Positions 1 to 8,735 of a stretch of DNA of 40,351 nucleotides are shown here, piece after piece. Both the position numbers and the translations under genes were made by a program. The notes under the pieces were generated by a model, which was not told the DNA's origin, ran no database searches, and saw only the letters and a program-made list of their open reading frames with translations. The stretch's first letter is position 1, and every line of letters starts with the position of its first letter. Source of the DNA: Blattamonas nauphoetae. Taxonomy: Eukaryota; Preaxostyla; Oxymonadida. The DNA is taken from the NCBI GenBank assembly GCA_033064195.1, contig JARBJD010000503.1:1-40351 (forward strand). The letters run 5' to 3'.

Positions 1-271
1 CAATGTCTGATCTTTGATCAATCGATAATGAATTAGAACCATACGTACTACTAACCTTCCTAAGTGCTATCTCACCTCTTATTGTTGTTAGACGATATCC
101 ATCAATGTGTATCATCCTATTGAGTTTCTGAGTGGTGTTGTTCAGTTCTTTTCTGTTCTTTTCCAAAAATCTCTGAAAGTCATAGATGTTTTCAAAACAT
201 TTCTGTTCAGGATCAAATGGTTCTAAAATCTTTAGTGGTTTTCCAAAATGTTCTAAATCGTTTCGTGTCAT
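1..271 (-). CDS. Partial ORF of the Polinton, unknown function
   Basis: An open frame starts at ATG 271-269 with MTRNDLEHFGKPLKILEPF and stays open to the left edge (90 codons visible). It is rich in Asn, Lys and Glu and has no motif I recognise. It lies 37 bp downstream of the integrase stop, on the same strand, and has the same AT-rich upstream box as the other ORFs of the element. By position it could be one of the small accessory or structural genes of the family, but I cannot say which. Confidence 0.6.
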   Translation of the reverse strand, partial: MTRNDLEHFGKPLKILEPFDPEQKCFENIYDFQRFLEKNRKELNNTTQKLNRMIHIDGYRLTTIRGEIALRKVSSTYGSNSLSIDQRSDI

Positions 272-294
272 TTTATATGTAATAAAAATATTTG
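272..294 (-). promoter_or_regulatory. AT-rich upstream box of the partial Polinton ORF
   Basis: Read on the minus strand, a T-rich box with core ATTTTTATTA is followed by TATAAA directly before the ATG. Similar boxes precede the other three ORFs of the element, so I read it as a core promoter. This is inference from four aligned upstream regions. Confidence 0.4.
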
Positions 295-308
295 AAACAT
301 TATTATAC

Positions 309-2219
309 TTACACCAAATTAAATTCAGTAATGAACTCTGGAGTCAAGTCATCGATTGAGTCTGCATGATACTTTGTGTGTTGGATTGGAACATTTACTA
401 CCTTTGATAAACAGGTTAGTCCATTCAATAGTGTAGCTACAACATTACCGTGTTTGTACTCAATGAATTGTCCAACAAATTGAAATTGTCTGCGCTTCTT
501 CTGAAACTTTGCTGCAGTCTTGTCCAAGTCTAGATGAATCAACAGAATGTTTCCTGGTTTGTATCGCCATAGCATCTGTGTTGTCTGTTGTCTTTGAATG
601 GTCTTTAATTGTTCTTCACAACTGGAGATGTACAGTGCTTCAATCTCTCTATTGTTTTGTGCTTGTTGTGGAGTGAATTTGTTCCAGTACGCTCGATGTG
701 GAGTCATGTTGTAGTATTCCACCATCTGATTCATCAGCGAATGATTTGCCATTTGTGTTGCATTGTCTTGGAATCCATCTCTGATTGTTCTGATCACTCG
801 ATCGACAATTCTGTTGTGATTAGTGAATGGTGAGCTTGTGAAATAAGTGCTGACTTTCTGTTGCTCAAAATACTTTTGTGCTTCAATACTAGTCCATGCA
901 GCTTCTCCATCACCTCGAATGTTATTCACATGAACGCCACGATGATTAATCAGATCATTGATTGCTGTCTTGACTTTACTCCATGATTTATCCAGAACAG
1001 GAATCACTTCAAGGTATTTGGTGTTGATGTTAATTGCGAAGAGGTAGATCTGAAGAACTGTTTTCGAAGTGGGTGACTGGATAAAAACGAGATCAATTTC
1101 CCATGATCCAAATTTGGGAGAAAAGTACGGTCGATCACACTTCTGTGGTACTCTTCTGTCTGATGTCTGATGTGGATCTCCAGTGATGTCTTTGGACATG
1201 AATTGCATCTTTGATCGAAATGGATATTGGATTTTCTCTACCGGTGTAGGAATCATGAGTGATCCATTAGTGATTGCTTCACGTTTCTTTCCTCTCAATG
1301 TTGTTTGTTTTGAATTGGCGAGACTCCATCTATGAACGTATTCCTCGTACCAATCTTGAAATGATCGTCCACCAAATGGGATTTGTTTCGGATGAGCAAG
1401 AATGAAATCAGTTTCGTCACTACCAATACTTCTGCTAATGTGTGACAGAACAAACATATCTCGGTTCATCTTCTTTGTCTCTACAATCTTATTCGTGATG
1501 AATTGTTCCATGCGTTGTTGATTATCCATTATTGAATTCTCTGCTTTGATTTGCTCTTCTTCTGAATTGTCTTTTTGTTGATAGTCGAACTGTCCTTTCA
1601 TTTGTTCCAACATTTCTAGTACTTGTCTTGTGGTTGGTTCAGTACGGATAACCTCTGAAGGATTTCTGGAAATAATGTCTGGCACTTGTGATATAGTCAG
1701 AAATAGATCTTCATTGTATCGTCTCTCCCTCGCTGGAAATTCATGATGTGAATGACTTTGTTTTAACTGTCTCTTCTTTCCAACTCTGATTGATGACGAA
1801 AGTGTTGAACTTGTAGATGGTTGCATTGATGTTTCCATCGGTACAGTCGCTGGAATGAAAGATTGTCCAAAGTGAATATCTTGTGCTTCATAATAATATT
1901 GTTTATATGCTTTATATGCTTGTTCAGCTCTGGAGTCACTTGTTGTTTTTCCTAGGAATTGCTTTACAAATTGTTGTACAACTTTTCGTCCTGAGTAAGA
2001 TGATAGATCAGGAGGTAATTCACCATTCAACCAATCATTATAATATGTACTATCTTTAGCATTGTATTCTCCATGTGAATCATTGACAGTATAGACAGGC
2101 AAAATGTTTGTTGAACTCCATTTGATTTCAAATATTTTGGTTGGAGAGTGTCGTGTACTCTGAAGTAATCTATTTACGAGTGTATCGATCTGCTGTTGAT
2201 TCAATTGTCGAGTGTTCAT
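309..2219 (-). CDS. Polinton integrase (retroviral-type rve domain)
   Basis: A 636-aa protein that should insert the element into host DNA. The first 270 residues are polar and Gln/Ser-rich, with a basic stretch near residues 145-165. The rve catalytic core lies at about 360-500: the beta-strand phrase SWEIDLVFIQ carries the first acidic residue, and RGDGEAAW carries the second about 60 residues later, the usual spacing of DDE integrases. A phrase of the type PFTNHNRIVDRVIRTIRD follows, where the last conserved helix of the family lies. About 545-620 resembles the small beta-barrel/chromo-like tail of integrases (YKPGNILLIHL). It sits 23 bp downstream of the polymerase gene on the same strand, as is common in Polintons. 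The start ATG is chosen because the shared AT-rich box lies directly upstream. Confidence 0.88.
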   Translation of the reverse strand: MNTRQLNQQQIDTLVNRLLQSTRHSPTKIFEIKWSSTNILPVYTVNDSHGEYNAKDSTYYNDWLNGELPPDLSSYSGRKVVQQFVKQFLGKTTSDSRAEQAYKAYKQYYYEAQDIHFGQSFIPATVPMETSMQPSTSSTLSSSIRVGKKRQLKQSHSHHEFPARERRYNEDLFLTISQVPDIISRNPSEVIRTEPTTRQVLEMLEQMKGQFDYQQKDNSEEEQIKAENSIMDNQQRMEQFITNKIVETKKMNRDMFVLSHISRSIGSDETDFILAHPKQIPFGGRSFQDWYEEYVHRWSLANSKQTTLRGKKREAITNGSLMIPTPVEKIQYPFRSKMQFMSKDITGDPHQTSDRRVPQKCDRPYFSPKFGSWEIDLVFIQSPTSKTVLQIYLFAININTKYLEVIPVLDKSWSKVKTAINDLINHRGVHVNNIRGDGEAAWTSIEAQKYFEQQKVSTYFTSSPFTNHNRIVDRVIRTIRDGFQDNATQMANHSLMNQMVEYYNMTPHRAYWNKFTPQQAQNNREIEALYISSCEEQLKTIQRQQTTQMLWRYKPGNILLIHLDLDKTAAKFQKKRRQFQFVGQFIEYKHGNVVATLLNGLTCLSKVVNVPIQHTKYHADSIDDLTPEFITEFNLV

Positions 2220-2236
2220 TTATACAAAAATAAAGT
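2220..2236 (-). promoter_or_regulatory. AT-rich upstream box of the integrase gene
   Basis: On the minus strand the 23-bp gap between the polymerase stop and the integrase ATG holds TTTATTTTTGTATAA directly before ATG. It matches the boxes before the other ORFs of the element. It is likely the core promoter, since the gap is too short for anything else. Confidence 0.45.
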
Positions 2237-2242
2237 TTGATA

Positions 2243-5200
2243 TTATTCTATTTGATATTCAGTTGCTTTCAGTCCATGAATGAATGGAGGACACGATTCA
2301 TTTTCCAGTACGATTGCCTTAAGATGAATTCCACTGAGACTGAGTTTCTGCTGTTGTATTTTAGCGATCTCAAATCCATTAGTGTTGTCTTCGCTGATGA
2401 TTCTTTTCGTCTGGAAGTTCAATGTTGTAGTCACAGTTTTCTCTCCGTTCAGACACCTCACATAATCATTGCTTGTGATATTTGTTTTCTTTACAGACAC
2501 TCCTTTGATCTTACATTTCTCATCGAGAGAGTAACACTTGGGTGCGAGACAGATCATCTGTTCACCTTCCTTCTCAATTGCTAGTCCTAACAGTTTCTTC
2601 TCATCATCGACACCTTTTTCAGGATTGGGAAACCATTCATATTTGTGTGCATCATAGAATTCCTTATCAGCAATCACGTGTTCAAATTGTTGATGAATTC
2701 CAGCATTCGGATCTCCACTAATTGCCCAATATGCAGAGTCTGTGTCTCCCTCACAGAAGTGAATCTTGTTCATGTCTAGACATTTGTACATGAAGTTGTA
2801 GATGAAATTTAGATACCAGAACTTGGCATTGTCGAGTGTGAATACTGCTTCTTGCAGACATGTTTTGCAAGATGCTTTCTCTCTGTCTTCGATCACGATG
2901 TAGTTATCCTCATTGATCTCTCTTGTCGCTACGAATCCTTTCATCATCTGCTTCAAGTATGTTCTCTTCTCATTGCAGATTGTGATCGAGTTGTACTTCT
3001 CAGTGTTCATTCCATCATATCCGTAACTTCCATTCAAGTTGGTCTTGCAGAATTGTTCTTTTCCCTTGTTTCCAACCTTCATTGCTTCTATTCTATCGTT
3101 CATGAATGAAGTCACAAATGGTTCAAATCCTGCGTGTCTGGAGAATTCCATCACGCTCCGGACTTCGTCCACAACGAAGTGGCAATAATCAATAAGGAAC
3201 CAGAGATAGTACGTCGAAAAGAACATATACTGATCGTGTGTGCTCAAGAGTTGGGTCAGCTTCCGTTCTTTGTCATCAGTCTTCAATCCATGTTTCTTCA
3301 TCAGCGAATAGGTCTTCTCTCCAATGTTTTCTTCAGAGGTGTTGACCATAATGTTTCTGAAGATTGGTGGGAAGTTTATGAATTCATTGATGTACTGCTC
3401 ATCGATGTGTCCTTTCAATTCAGCAACAAATAATGTCTTCTGATTCTTGTCTTCAATGATCTTGCGACATTCTTTATCTCCTGTTGCGGTGAATAAGCAT
3501 CGTCCTGGCATGTACATTCTGTGATTCGTGTATGGATTGTTCTTGTTCTTGATCGATGAGAAAGCACTTGGATACAGTGAATTAAAGTCTACGCCACACA
3601 CGTGAGTCATAATGTGTTCTGTATCAGTGGAAATTACCTTTCCGTCTTCATAAGCGAAGTGATTGATTGGAGTCACGTCTTTGATATTCTGTCGATGTTG
3701 AACATTTGATAATCCACCAGTAACTGCTGCTCTCAACTTGTGATATGTTTGCTCATGTGTCAGAGTCATAGGTAATGATTTCCAGATGCAATACTTCTTC
3801 AATTGAATTCTCAATCGAGTGAGATGTTCATCTTTGTCTGACTTGTAAGTGTTGCAGTAATCACAGCAGATCTTAACGTTCTCTTTTGAATGTCCTTTCG
3901 AATTGTCGATTCTGTCTAACGTTGGTCTTACTGCTTGAGAGAAGTGACTCTTGCAGATGTAGCAAACTCTCTTGCACTTTTGTTCAAACCATTCATAGTC
4001 AGCTTCTGTAACGTTTTTGTCTGTATTGCGATGTGCTTTCATGTCTTGATACCTATAGCCTTCAACTTTATGTTTCCAGTATTGTTTGGTGATTCTGATT
4101 GGTCCAGACTGGTCACATTCATTGTAATCCTCATCTATATCAAATTCCTTATAGGCACAAGCATACTTGATTGCAGATGCATTTGCTGACAATGAGAGAT
4201 TGTGCAACATGTCCACTTTGTATTGGAAGTTCAGATCAATGAGATTATCAAGTGGTGCAATCATGCATTCGACGTCTCTGATGTTGTAGAACTTGAGGTA
4301 ATCCCATCTGTTCTTGAATCCTTGCTTGTTCCAATCGTCAAGGTACAATTTGTAGTCAGTGTCGGACATTTCACTGTTGTTCAGACTGGAATAGAATTCA
4401 TATTTGGAGAATGGTTCTTGTTTGCTCAGCACTGTATCGTAGTCTGATGAATCAAATGATTCGTTAGCGAAGAATGATTTCTGAAGTGTGGTGTTTCCTC
4501 CAAAGGCTTTGACTGCATTATCCAAAGTCATTGGTCCTGTGTAAGACATCATGTCAATAAAGCGGAGCACCTGTTGTGTTTTCTCGTGTCGAATCAATAC
4601 TTGTTTGTACTTTGTTGTAGATCCAAGAAAGCTCACGACTTTCCAATCCTGATCAACGAGATCACGGAAGATGAGATTGATGTCGAATCTGGAACTGTTG
4701 AATCCAATAACACTGACTTCATTTTGTGAGGGTATTTCTGGGTCTTCATACAGATTGTCCTCTCGTACTGTCTCTGCAAACTTGAAGAGTTCTCTGATCC
4801 ACTGCTTCACGAAGTCTTTTCCATCTCGAAGATCAAAGTAGATTGATTGAACACCTGATTTTGATTTGATTGCTGATGCAACTGACAAGGGTTTTAGAGG
4901 TGAGATCAATTGTGTATTGTCATCCGAGAATAGATTGTCCAGAATGAGATCTTCCATTGTTTCGAAATCGTAAGTGATGTAGTACTGTGTTGGTTTGAAT
5001 TCGTCTTGTCTCTTGTGTGCCATCAGAAATTCATAAGTTCTATTGTTGAGGATGTGTGGAACATATGGTCTTGGTGTTCGATCAAGTTGGATCTTCTTCA
5101 CATGTTTTCCATCAAGTTCCTTACACTCAGCAATATGTTTCTCGTAGTCTCTGCTGTAGTTTGTATTCTTCACTTGGAATCCTCTGGACTGACAATATGG

Positions 5201-6649
5201 ACAGAGTTTGTATCCGGTGAGTTTTTCAGGATCTGCTATGAACATCACATGTACCATAGTTGCAGTGAGTGGAACAATGAGAATAGGAACAACCAGAGCA
5301 TCATCATTTTCGTTGACATAAGATTGACTAAGGAAGTACTTTTTATTATCCTCATCGTATTCATAAATGTGAACTGTAATGTTTAGGATCTTCATTGTTT
5401 CTTCCATGTCTGATGCAATATCAAATCCAGGATATTGTTGTAGAAATGGTGTTAATTGATGTGATGTGAGGTGGGTAAGATTCTTACATAATGCAAACAG
5501 TCGGTGTGCTTCAGCATTTCTGGTATTCTGCGGAATTTTCCTCTCTGGAGTATCTGGAAGTGTTTTATGTGAAACGGCTTGAAAGAAACAGATATTGTAT
5601 GGAGAATCAACGTACTTAATATTGTGTGTCTTCATGTGAATGGTGAGTAAAGCATTTGCTTTTCCTGCAACAGGAAATCGATAAACAGCAACTAAAAGAG
5701 AATGGAAAGCAATAAACATTGACTTGGTATCCATTAGTGTTCTCTCTTGCGATTCCTTAATCAGATTGATCGCATACTTCGAATACTCATTGACGTCTGC
5801 CTCATGACGAATTACTGTTGGGAAACTCTTTGATGAGTTCTCCAATTCTGGTCTGAAATCATTGTATGTTGTCTCATTACCATCTTTTCTCTCAACGATC
5901 TTTCCAAAGTCAATACTGATCTTGAATGGATGATCCTTCTCTTTTTCATACACAGCTTTGATGAAGGTTGTGATTTCTTCAACGTTCTTCAGATGGTTGT
6001 GGAAGTACAACTGATATGGTTTTCCATTGGTAGTTTCTTTTTCGATCTCATTCTTTTTGAACTTCCTTCGTGCATTCATGAGACAAGAATTGAATGCTGC
6101 TTTGTCTCGTGGTTCAGCTAATAATATGCATTCTTCAAATCCCTCAAATGTCTGCACTTCTCTCTTTTCCATTTGTTCATTTTTCTTTTGAATGATCAAC
6201 AGATTCTTCATCCAATGATCCATAAGCTTCTCTTCAATTGACTTTAGTTTCCTTGTGATCTTGAACACTTGCTTCTTCAGTTCAGTTTCGTTAATTCTTG
6301 GATGAGCTTTCATATCGAGGATGATGATATTGTGATCCTCTTCATTCATCATTGCATTGTTGTTCTGTTCATTCTGTTTGTGAATCGCTTGTTGTTCTCT
6401 TTGTTGTTCAATTTGTTGTATGTAACTCTCGATATCACTATCACCAATATTCTTTGTTGGTCCTTCGAAGTGAACTTCTGGATTCTTGAGCATTGACAGG
6501 AGATATGATCTTTGATGTTTGTAGTTTTTACTCTCGGGATTATAGTGTCGATCATATCCATGTTTATCCTTGAAGTCAAACGTGGTGTTCGGAAATAGTT
6601 GTTTAATTTTTGTGATGTAATTTAGTACAACTTTTAGAGGAGATTCCAT
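2243..6649 (-). CDS. Polinton protein-primed family B DNA polymerase with embedded HNH-like domain
   Basis: Replicative polymerase of the element. The open frame reaches 6817 (1524 aa), but I place the start at Met57 (6649), because the T-rich promoter-like box shared with the other ORFs lies just upstream of it. Numbering from 6817: about 400-560 has YNICFFQAVS and later HVMFIADPEKLTGYKLCPYC, reminiscent of the OTU-like cysteine-protease region found at the N-terminus of some Polinton polymerases. Exo I is at about 616 (YDFETMED). About 950-995 has a Cys-His pattern CYICKSHFSQ ... LDRIDNSKGH ... CCDYCN, an HNH/endonuclease VII-like fold. Palm motif A is GVDFNSLYPSA (about 1076), motif B KTNLNGSYGYDG (about 1257) and motif C GDTDSAYWA (about 1356). 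All polymerase signatures are present. The protease-like and HNH assignments are inference. Confidence 0.92.
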   Translation of the reverse strand: MESPLKVVLNYITKIKQLFPNTTFDFKDKHGYDRHYNPESKNYKHQRSYLLSMLKNPEVHFEGPTKNIGDSDIESYIQQIEQQREQQAIHKQNEQNNNAMMNEEDHNIIILDMKAHPRINETELKKQVFKITRKLKSIEEKLMDHWMKNLLIIQKKNEQMEKREVQTFEGFEECILLAEPRDKAAFNSCLMNARRKFKKNEIEKETTNGKPYQLYFHNHLKNVEEITTFIKAVYEKEKDHPFKISIDFGKIVERKDGNETTYNDFRPELENSSKSFPTVIRHEADVNEYSKYAINLIKESQERTLMDTKSMFIAFHSLLVAVYRFPVAGKANALLTIHMKTHNIKYVDSPYNICFFQAVSHKTLPDTPERKIPQNTRNAEAHRLFALCKNLTHLTSHQLTPFLQQYPGFDIASDMEETMKILNITVHIYEYDEDNKKYFLSQSYVNENDDALVVPILIVPLTATMVHVMFIADPEKLTGYKLCPYCQSRGFQVKNTNYSRDYEKHIAECKELDGKHVKKIQLDRTPRPYVPHILNNRTYEFLMAHKRQDEFKPTQYYITYDFETMEDLILDNLFSDDNTQLISPLKPLSVASAIKSKSGVQSIYFDLRDGKDFVKQWIRELFKFAETVREDNLYEDPEIPSQNEVSVIGFNSSRFDINLIFRDLVDQDWKVVSFLGSTTKYKQVLIRHEKTQQVLRFIDMMSYTGPMTLDNAVKAFGGNTTLQKSFFANESFDSSDYDTVLSKQEPFSKYEFYSSLNNSEMSDTDYKLYLDDWNKQGFKNRWDYLKFYNIRDVECMIAPLDNLIDLNFQYKVDMLHNLSLSANASAIKYACAYKEFDIDEDYNECDQSGPIRITKQYWKHKVEGYRYQDMKAHRNTDKNVTEADYEWFEQKCKRVCYICKSHFSQAVRPTLDRIDNSKGHSKENVKICCDYCNTYKSDKDEHLTRLRIQLKKYCIWKSLPMTLTHEQTYHKLRAAVTGGLSNVQHRQNIKDVTPINHFAYEDGKVISTDTEHIMTHVCGVDFNSLYPSAFSSIKNKNNPYTNHRMYMPGRCLFTATGDKECRKIIEDKNQKTLFVAELKGHIDEQYINEFINFPPIFRNIMVNTSEENIGEKTYSLMKKHGLKTDDKERKLTQLLSTHDQYMFFSTYYLWFLIDYCHFVVDEVRSVMEFSRHAGFEPFVTSFMNDRIEAMKVGNKGKEQFCKTNLNGSYGYDGMNTEKYNSITICNEKRTYLKQMMKGFVATREINEDNYIVIEDREKASCKTCLQEAVFTLDNAKFWYLNFIYNFMYKCLDMNKIHFCEGDTDSAYWAISGDPNAGIHQQFEHVIADKEFYDAHKYEWFPNPEKGVDDEKKLLGLAIEKEGEQMICLAPKCYSLDEKCKIKGVSVKKTNITSNDYVRCLNGEKTVTTTLNFQTKRIISEDNTNGFEIAKIQQQKLSLSGIHLKAIVLENESCPPFIHGLKATEYQIE

Positions 6650-6685
6650 TTTAGTCGAATTAAAAAATCCAAAAATAAAAAAAGT
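6650..6685 (-). promoter_or_regulatory. AT-rich upstream box that supports the polymerase start at 6649
   Basis: On the minus strand, TTTTTTTATTTTTGG followed by a T-rich spacer and CTAAA precedes the ATG of MESPLKVV. The same T-rich box stands before the three other ORFs but is absent before the upstream in-frame ATG at 6817, which argues that translation starts at 6649. Confidence 0.45.
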
Positions 6686-7442
6686 TAAGTGATTATTCTT
6701 GATGAGCTCCAAAACTGTACAAATTTTGATTTCTCCTTGTTTTTTTCTGAAGACAGAACTGTGACTTTGATCATGTTGACATTGGTGAGGACAAAAATAC
6801 GTGAAGTTTAGTTCCATTTTACGTTCGTGTAAGTTTCAGTAAGACAACCCGATACTCCTTTGGGGCTCATTCTATCGTGATCCTACTTAATGACTAACAC
6901 TGGCGAAGTCCTTGAAGGAATAAGCATTGGGTGGGCATGATTTACGGTCACATCTAAGTGATGCCAACATGAACCCCGGAGCGGATTTATGAAATCCACC
7001 GTCTCCAACACAACCTCCAAGTAGTTCTACGCATTAATCACAAGGGCACCATTTTGCCTGAGCATCAAGGGAAATTACGTCGAGGTCTCACACTTGAACA
7101 TTTTGGACCTACTCTTCATATGCGAAATAAAAAATCCGAAAAAAAATAAATCGGCCTTAATTTTGAAAATTCCCATAAGTCCAGATAATGTTGTCAGATC
7201 ACTCTAGAAACATGATAAATGAACTTGCCGTGTCGATATTGACCTTGTTGGTACAATTTTGGGTGGTCACAAAAATAAAGGTCAATTTTTAAAAATTCAT
7301 TTTTTTATTCTCTATGGAGTTACTTCATCGAGTGGTGGACTTTTCAAAAATGAAAATCAAATTTTGACCTGGGGCACCTAGTCCACCTGGGTCACCATTT
7401 AGTCCGGAATAATCAATGAGTAGAAAAATAATCTATTCGTCA
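6686..7442. other. Non-coding spacer inside the Polinton with a GC-richer island
   Basis: No convincing gene. 6845-7110 is clearly richer in G+C than the rest of the element and its minus strand is open for about 50 codons (6887-7034; contains GFHKSAPGFMLASLRCD), without an upstream ATG. 7110-7400 is AT-rich with A/T runs and ends in the repeated phrases cacctagtccacctgggt. The island could be a structured RNA, a foreign insertion or an old exon; the sequence alone does not decide. Confidence 0.4.
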
Positions 7443-8060
7443 TTATTGATTTGGAGATTCATCGATGGAGTTCTTGATTGTCTTTCCTCTCAAGTGAGGT
7501 TTTCTCTTTGCTCTGAACCATTCGTCAAGTCTCGCTTTGTATACTTTATCATCACCAATCACTCGATAGTGAAAAGGAATGTGTACTTTCTTGTACTCAT
7601 CAATGAGTTCACAATTATGCTTTCTCAGTTCGTTTTCAACAAACGATTGAGTGTAATGCTTACGCTTCATCTTATGTGTTCTGACTCCTTTCATCCATTG
7701 TGATGGTTTGATTCTCCATTCAACTCCTTCATGAAGATATTTCACTACTGACTCTGATGTTTTGTATTCACCAACGAGTTCACAATTCTCACTGTGTAGT
7801 GACTCAATGAATTTTTCTTTATTGCAACAGTTATCGAATCTGTGATACATGTTTGGGTTCAGATGTGGTCTTGCTCCTTTAATGAAAGTAGGAATGTAAA
7901 CTCGATAAATCTCATCAGGTTTATCTTCACTCGCATAATCGAAAGTACCATGTGCCAAATATGAGGTTCCAGAACGATTCAGAACTGGTTCGGTGATTAG
8001 TATTAATTTTTCATTCTTTAGAGTCTCGTTAAGTTTGTTTGGTGTAAGCTGATTCGTCAT
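7443..8060 (-). CDS. Polinton 205-aa protein of three tandem repeats, unknown function
   Basis: The protein consists of three related segments of about 58 residues. Segment 2 (FIESLHSENCELVGEYK ... WMKGVRTHKMK) and segment 3 (FVENELRKHNCELIDEYK ... WFRAKRKPHLRG) are clearly alike. Segment 1 (LNETLKNEKLILITEP ... FIKGARPHLN) is more distant. Each has a helix start, a CEL(I/V)xEYK-type strand, a hydrophobic middle and an aromatic plus basic end. The layout recalls small repeated nucleic-acid-binding modules found in phages and large DNA viruses, but I cannot name the family. It is basic and has no membrane segment. It is the gene nearest the right end of the element, on the same strand as the polymerase. 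The ATG at 8060 is chosen because the shared AT-rich box lies directly upstream. Confidence 0.7.
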   Translation of the reverse strand: MTNQLTPNKLNETLKNEKLILITEPVLNRSGTSYLAHGTFDYASEDKPDEIYRVYIPTFIKGARPHLNPNMYHRFDNCCNKEKFIESLHSENCELVGEYKTSESVVKYLHEGVEWRIKPSQWMKGVRTHKMKRKHYTQSFVENELRKHNCELIDEYKKVHIPFHYRVIGDDKVYKARLDEWFRAKRKPHLRGKTIKNSIDESPNQ

Positions 8061-8082
8061 TTAATACAAAATAAAAAAATCA
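8061..8082 (-). promoter_or_regulatory. AT-rich upstream box of the 205-aa ORF
   Basis: On the minus strand TTTTTTTATTTTGTATTAA precedes the ATG. It is the closest match to the integrase box (TTTATTTTTGTATAA) and supports a common promoter design for the element. Confidence 0.45.
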
Positions 8083-8344
8083 GATAATAAAAAATTAACG
8101 TTTGTTTTGTCAATGAATGAAAAAAACCCTTTAGATTTAAGTTTGCTAAATGGGGTCACTTTTTTGACTAAATAATTGAATTTGAACCCAAAAAAGGTAT
8201 CCACCAAAATGCAAGAAAACAAGTATTATCCGGCATTTCGGAATCATAGCTGATTGTACTTTAAAAATAATACTCTGTTCAATCGGAATTGAGAATCACT
8301 ATTCAGTTCCCAGTATTATAATTCCCGGACTAATTGCAATCTAG
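8083..8344. other. Right terminal region of the Polinton, no gene
   Basis: AT-rich and without an ORF. The end of the element is inferred at about 8344 because the in-frame host sequence VGIDILLLYYLRHSLWLQTPHGLSE begins at 8345 after a stop codon. The inverted repeat expected here cannot be confirmed without the left end. Confidence 0.45.
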
Positions 8345-8572
8345 GTAGGTATCGATATTCTTCTTCTATACTACTTGCGCCACTCTCTCTGGCTCCAAAC
8401 TCCACATGGTCTCTCAGAACTCGAAATTGAAGATGGGAATACACAACAAGATGTTCATGAGACGATTCTGAAGCAAGTTATATTTCCTTCGGAGAAGTAC
8501 ATTTGTCATTTATGTGCGAACCGTTATTCGATCATCGGCGGAGACCTGTCGTATGATTTCATGACATTTCTT

Positions 8573-8581
8573 TGTGACCTG
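8573..8581 (+). repeat. 9-bp target-site duplication, left copy
   Basis: TGTGACCTG, which codes Cys-Asp-Leu in the host gene, is repeated exactly at 8954-8962 on the other side of the MITE. Taking one copy out together with the insert leaves the host frame continuous. Confidence 0.88.
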
Positions 8582-8630
8582 CGACACACCGCACCCTGTT
8601 GGTACTAAAAATTTTCTGTGAAAAAAGTGC

Positions 8631-8635
8631 AAAAA
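8631..8635 (-). terminator. Pol III-type T-run terminator behind the tRNA-like unit
   Basis: On the minus strand, TTTTT starts three bases after the discriminator of the tRNA-like unit, and TTTTTT follows at 8621-8626. T-runs of four or more at this place are the normal RNA polymerase III stop. Confidence 0.55.
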
Positions 8636-8638
8636 GAA

Positions 8639-8714
8639 TGGACGCGCAGGGTTTCGAACCCGCGTCCTACAGCTTACGACTCGGGCGCGCAACCGCTGCG
8701 CTACACAAGCGTCC
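8639..8714 (-). tRNA. tRNA-Thr(CGU)-like unit inside the MITE, degenerate
   Basis: Read on the minus strand there is a good A box (TAGCGCAGCGG) and a perfect B box (GGTTCGAAACC). The D stem GCGC/GCGC is intact, the variable loop is 5 nt, and a CGT anticodon with U33 sits at the right place. The ends GGACGC/GCGTCC can pair. Faults: several mismatches in the anticodon stem and two in the T stem, and four extra bases between the acceptor strand and the D stem. So it is probably not a working tRNA, but both internal promoter boxes and a T-run terminator are preserved, so it could still be transcribed. The alternative is a tRNA-derived SINE head carried by the MITE. Confidence 0.5.
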
Positions 8715-8735
8715 AATTGTGTATGTATGTGGAAC

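Larger units (their letters stand above)
1..8344 (-). mobile_element. Polinton/Maverick element, right part; left part outside the window
   Basis: The block is AT-rich, codes on the minus strand only, and carries the two hallmark Polinton genes next to each other: an rve-type integrase and a protein-primed family B DNA polymerase, plus two further ORFs. Gaps between ORFs are very short on the left (37 and 23 bp). The right limit is placed at 8344 because the reading frame of a host ARM-like gene begins at 8345. Capsid, ATPase and protease genes are not in the visible part and would lie to the left. I could not define terminal inverted repeats or a target duplication because the other end is missing. 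The visible ORFs look whole, which suggests a fairly young copy. Seen: ORFs and motifs. Known: gene content of the family. Inferred: the right boundary. Confidence 0.85.

Noticed and set aside
6650-6817. First in-frame ATG as the polymerase start
   Set aside because: The shared promoter-like box lies downstream of it, directly before the ATG at 6649, and the extra 56 residues have no domain-like character.
6845-7034. Ribosomal RNA fragment or small gene in the GC-rich island
   Set aside because: I could not match any conserved rRNA segment, and the open frame has no upstream start codon.
8639-8714. Fully functional tRNA-Thr
   Set aside because: Mismatches in the anticodon and T stems and extra bases after the acceptor strand argue against it; kept only as a degenerate tRNA-like unit.
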